From the NCBI RefSeq assembly GCF_006716815.1, contig NZ_VFPS01000003.1, positions 124,001 through 188,000 of the forward strand: a stretch of 64,000 nt of DNA. Direction: 5' to 3'. Below are positions 61,354 to 64,000 of this stretch, piece after piece (within the stretch, counting starts at the first letter, position 1; each line of letters starts with the position of its first letter). Position numbers and translations under genes: made by a program. The notes beneath the pieces are model-generated. The model did not search any database and was not told where the DNA came from. It was given only the letters and a program-made list of their open reading frames with translations. The DNA comes from Microbacterium lacticum. GTDB lineage: Bacteria; Actinomycetota; Actinomycetes; Actinomycetales; Microbacteriaceae.

Positions 61354-62694
61354 TTACTCCGGGTCGCCGCCGAGCTGGCCGATGGGCACGATGGGGCCGC
61401 CGTCGTCGGCGCCGGTCTTGCGCCAGCGGGCGATCGCGTTGCCGCCGTGGTAGATCACGAGCGCGGCGACCGTGCCGAGGACGATGGCCGAGAACGTGAG
61501 CGAGCCGATGCCCATCGTGAACCCGGCGATCGCGATCACGAACGACACGGCGACCGTGTACTGGTTGACCGGGCGCGAGAAGTCGACCTGGTTGTCGACC
61601 CAGATCTTGATGCCGATCACGCCGATGAGGCCGTACAGCGCGGTCGTCGCACCGCCGATGACGCCCGCCGGGATCGTGTTGATCACGGCGCCGATGGCGG
61701 GGGAGAACGACAGCAGCACGGCGATCGCGCCGGCCACCCAGTACGCCGCCGTCGAGTAGACGCGGGTCGCCGCCATGACGCCGATGTTCTCGCCGTACGT
61801 GGTCGTCGCCGAGCCGCCGAACAGGCCCGCGAGGGTGCTCGCGACGCCGTCGGCGGTGAGCGCGCGGCCGGTGCTCGCGTTGATGGTGGGGTCGCCGGTC
61901 ATCGTGGCGACGCCGCGCACGTGCCCGACGTTCTCGGCGACGAGCACGAGGATCACCGGGAGGAAGATCGGCAGCAGGCTCCACGAGGTCGGATCGCCGA
62001 AGGCGGGCAGGTGGAACTCCGGGAGCCCGAGCAGGGGCGCCGCGGCGACCGCGTCGAAGTTCACCGCGCCGGTGATCGCGGCGAATACGTATCCGACGAC
62101 GACGCCGAGGAAGATCGAGATGCGCCCGAGGAATCCGCGGAACAGCACGCTGAACAGGATGATCGCGACGAGGGTGACCGTGGCCACGAGCGGCTGGAGC
62201 GTGAAGTTGTTCCACGCGGCGGGGGCGAGGTTCAGACCGATCAGGGCGACGATGGCGCCGGCGACGACCGGCGGCATGAGCTTCTCGATCCAGCGGGTGC
62301 CGACCTTCTGCACGAGCAGGCCGACGAGCGCGAGCAGCACGCCGGTGACCGCGACGCTGACCATCGCCTGCGTGATCTGTTCGGTCGTCTCGAGCGTCTT
62401 GCCGCCGTTGTAGGCCTGGATCGGGGCGATGAACGCGAACGACGACCCGAGGTAGCTCGGCAGCTTGTTGCGCGTGATCACCAGGAACAGAATCGTGCCG
62501 ACGCCCGAGAAGAACAGCGTCGTCGAGACGGGGAATCCCGTCAGGATCGGCACGAGGAACGTGGCGCCGAACATCGCGACCACGTGCTGCGCGCCGATCG
62601 CGATGGTACCGGGCCAGCTCAGGCGCTCGTTGGGCTTGACGACGGCGCCGGGTTCGACGGTGCGGCCGTCGCCGTGCAGGGTCCAGATGGGCAT
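61354..62694 (-). CDS. NCS2-family uracil/xanthine permease
   Basis: The 446-residue transporter has about 14 helices and the NCS2 landmarks: IAIGAQHVVAMFGATFLVPILTGF at the start, FIAPIQAYNG, VAENVGHVRGV with the substrate glutamate, and the GSATTTYGENIGVMAATRVYS signature. Uracil is the most likely substrate (UraA type); xanthine is possible. GAGGAGC lies just before ATG 62694. It is followed by a strong terminator. Confidence 0.9.
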   Translation of the reverse strand: MPIWTLHGDGRTVEPGAVVKPNERLSWPGTIAIGAQHVVAMFGATFLVPILTGFPVSTTLFFSGVGTILFLVITRNKLPSYLGSSFAFIAPIQAYNGGKTLETTEQITQAMVSVAVTGVLLALVGLLVQKVGTRWIEKLMPPVVAGAIVALIGLNLAPAAWNNFTLQPLVATVTLVAIILFSVLFRGFLGRISIFLGVVVGYVFAAITGAVNFDAVAAAPLLGLPEFHLPAFGDPTSWSLLPIFLPVILVLVAENVGHVRGVATMTGDPTINASTGRALTADGVASTLAGLFGGSATTTYGENIGVMAATRVYSTAAYWVAGAIAVLLSFSPAIGAVINTIPAGVIGGATTALYGLIGVIGIKIWVDNQVDFSRPVNQYTVAVSFVIAIAGFTMGIGSLTFSAIVLGTVAALVIYHGGNAIARWRKTGADDGGPIVPIGQLGGDPE

Positions 62695-62832
62695 GCGGGT
62701 GCTCCTCGATCTGACAGGTTTGTTGCGGGATGCCGGTGGTGCCGGATGCCGGGGCGCTGCCGGGCGCCGACGATGAACGCGACGCCGACAGCGACGGTGG
62801 ATGCCTGCGCTCAGATTAGCGCTGACGACACG

Positions 62833-63723
62833 CTACCTGGGAGATCGCTGGGTGCCGTCGGGTAGGTGTTGTGGACGTACGGCGTCTCGGGTGGCATCCA
62901 GCGCGGCGTCGAGGTTGTCGAAACGGAGCTGCCCGACCCGCAGGAAAAGAAAGTCGACGACGGCGAGCTGCGCCATCCTGCTCGCGAGGGCAGCCGCGCG
63001 CAGTGTCGTTTCGCGTGCGGGCGTGCGCAGGAACAGATCGCACGCACCGGCGAGTGCTGATTCACCATCGCCAGTGACAGCCACTGTGAGGGCTCCAGTG
63101 CGAGTGGCGACCTCCACAGCGTGCACGACATCGCGTGTGCCGCCGCTGAACGAGAACGCGACGACGACGGTATGTTCATCGGCGAGGGCTGCGTGGACGA
63201 GCTGCATGTGGATGTCGGGTGATGTCAGGCAGTTGAGGCCGATGCGCTGCAATTTTTGAGCGAGGTCGCTGGCGGCGAGGGCCGACGCGCCGACGCCGAA
63301 GGCGACCACTCGTGCTCCCGCAGAGATGCGCTGTGCGGTCTGTTCCAGGGCCTCGAGATCGAGCAGCCGCGCGGTCTGCTCGATCGTGCGCGCCTCATGG
63401 AAGGCGACCTTCGACACCATGTCGGCCAGGGAGTCCGAAGGATTCAGACGGCCTTCGGCGATATCGGACCGTTCGAGATCGGCGGCGTGCCGCGAGAGTT
63501 CCTGCGCCAACTGCAGGCGGAGGGCGGGAAAGCCGGTGTAGCCGAGCGTCTTCGCGAAGCGCACGACGGATGCCTGTGACACGCCCGCGCGCTCAGCCAG
63601 CTCGACGACCGTGGTGTCGACCACGGAATCGGGGTCACGGAGCACGACGGTGGCCACCGCCGCTTCGGCGGGCCGTAGCCGAGCGATCACGGTGTGGATC
63701 GCCTCAATGACGTCGCCGTCCAT
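62833..63723 (-). CDS. RpiR/MurR-family transcriptional regulator
   Basis: The 296-residue protein has an N-terminal RpiR helix-turn-helix (residues about 1-77, VSQASVVRFAKTLGYTGFPALR) and a C-terminal SIS sugar-phosphate-binding domain (about 120-260, GVGASALAASDLAQKLQRIG and SFSGGTRDVVHAVEVA). Divergent from murQ, it is probably the MurR-type regulator that senses N-acetylmuramic acid 6-phosphate. Start ATG 63723 has GGGAGGCG upstream. Confidence 0.9.
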   Translation of the reverse strand: MDGDVIEAIHTVIARLRPAEAAVATVVLRDPDSVVDTTVVELAERAGVSQASVVRFAKTLGYTGFPALRLQLAQELSRHAADLERSDIAEGRLNPSDSLADMVSKVAFHEARTIEQTARLLDLEALEQTAQRISAGARVVAFGVGASALAASDLAQKLQRIGLNCLTSPDIHMQLVHAALADEHTVVVAFSFSGGTRDVVHAVEVATRTGALTVAVTGDGESALAGACDLFLRTPARETTLRAAALASRMAQLAVVDFLFLRVGQLRFDNLDAALDATRDAVRPQHLPDGTQRSPR

Positions 63724-63759
63724 ATCGCCTCCCGGATAGCGTCAGCTTCTCACGGTGAC

Positions 63760-63805
63760 TGAAAAAGTTCTTCACAAATACCCTAGCTTGTGAAAGAGTA
63801 ATTCT
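63760..63805. promoter_or_regulatory. Two MurR/RpiR operators between regulator and murQ
   Basis: TGAAAAAGTTCTTCA (63760-63774) and TGAAAGAGTAATTCT (63791-63805) are direct repeats of TGAAA(A/G)AGT..TTC whose starts are 31 bases apart, three helical turns. The first is also an imperfect palindrome. This AT-rich region lies between divergent genes and probably binds the RpiR-type protein. Confidence 0.6.
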
Positions 63806-63860
63806 TGCCGAGGTCGGCTTCGCTCTCGGTAACGCGGCGACGACATCACAAGGAGGAACG

Positions 63861-64000
63861 CGTGTCCGCTTCGCGCCCGATATCGATCACCGAACAGCAG
63901 AACCCGCGCACACGACGCCTCGATGCGATGGGAATCGACGAGTTCCTCACGACGATGAACGACGAAGACGCCGGCGTCGCCGATGCCGTGCGCGCTCAGA
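63861..64000 (+). CDS. murQ: N-acetylmuramic acid 6-phosphate etherase, N terminus (runs off window)
   Basis: The first 46 residues read SASRPISITEQQNPRTRRLD...FLTTMNDEDAGVADAVRAQ, matching the MurQ N terminus (TE-x-x-NP and NDED). MurQ cleaves the lactyl ether of MurNAc-6-phosphate during cell-wall recycling. GTG 63861 follows a strong AAGGAGG (63849-63855). The divergent RpiR regulator supports the call. Confidence 0.85.

Noticed and set aside
1..64000. tRNA or rRNA genes, attachment sites beside the island
   Set aside because: No cloverleaf with T-loop, no rRNA segment and no direct repeat flanking 42.7-53.3 kb was seen.

Overview
The window is G+C-rich chromosomal DNA from an actinomycete, most probably Microbacteriaceae and close to Microbacterium. 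Supporting signs are dense overlapping genes, many GTG starts, gene families typical of that group, and many leaderless genes in which a TANNNT -10 box sits 5-7 bases before the start codon. This is inferred from gene content; no rRNA or tRNA gene was seen.

Layout. 0-3 kb: PEP-dependent dihydroxyacetone kinase operon dhaKLM. 3-18 kb: mixed housekeeping and accessory genes (SDR, NUDIX, serine hydrolase, DUF808, MATE pump, oxidoreductase, purB, tyrosine phosphatase, a WXG-like secreted hydrolase pair) in which several accessory genes have lost their middles while keeping one or both ends. 18-23 kb: an aminotransferase and a branched-chain-type 2-oxoacid dehydrogenase operon (E1 alpha, E1 beta, E2). 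23-38 kb: a metal region (MntP-like pump, CPH-type copper ATPase, Zur-boxed zinc ABC transporter, Zur, a two-gene permease unit), then an alkyladenine glycosylase, ribosomal proteins L28-L33-S14 in their cysteine-poor forms, HU, and a CopD/CtaG fusion. 38-42 kb: PIF1-like helicase, heme oxygenase with a DUF2470 partner, and a lipoprotein of serine-hydrolase fold without its catalytic residues.

42.7-53.3 kb is an acquired, IS-rich island: a transposase fragment fused in frame to a broken EamA exporter, a frameshifted phosphoesterase, a TacA-TacT-type toxin-antitoxin pair, two identical inverted ISL3-family copies with perfect 8-bp target duplications that both interrupt one unknown gene, an IS481-family element at the 5' end of that same gene, a lipid kinase, and an IS1634-family remnant. 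53.4-64 kb returns to core DNA: a ParA/MinD-like ATPase, a hydroxyacid dehydrogenase, purS-purQ, a CelR-type beta-glucoside locus that has lost most of its transporter genes, an NCS2 permease, and a divergent RpiR regulator/murQ pair.

Three themes tie the window together. First, the word GGATGCC/GGCATCC is about tenfold over-represented in core DNA, forms terminator stems, and nearly vanishes in the island. Second, dispensable genes are repeatedly reduced to end fragments while essential genes are intact. Third, leaderless promoters can be read directly from sequence and help decide starts; in one case they expose a frameshift.
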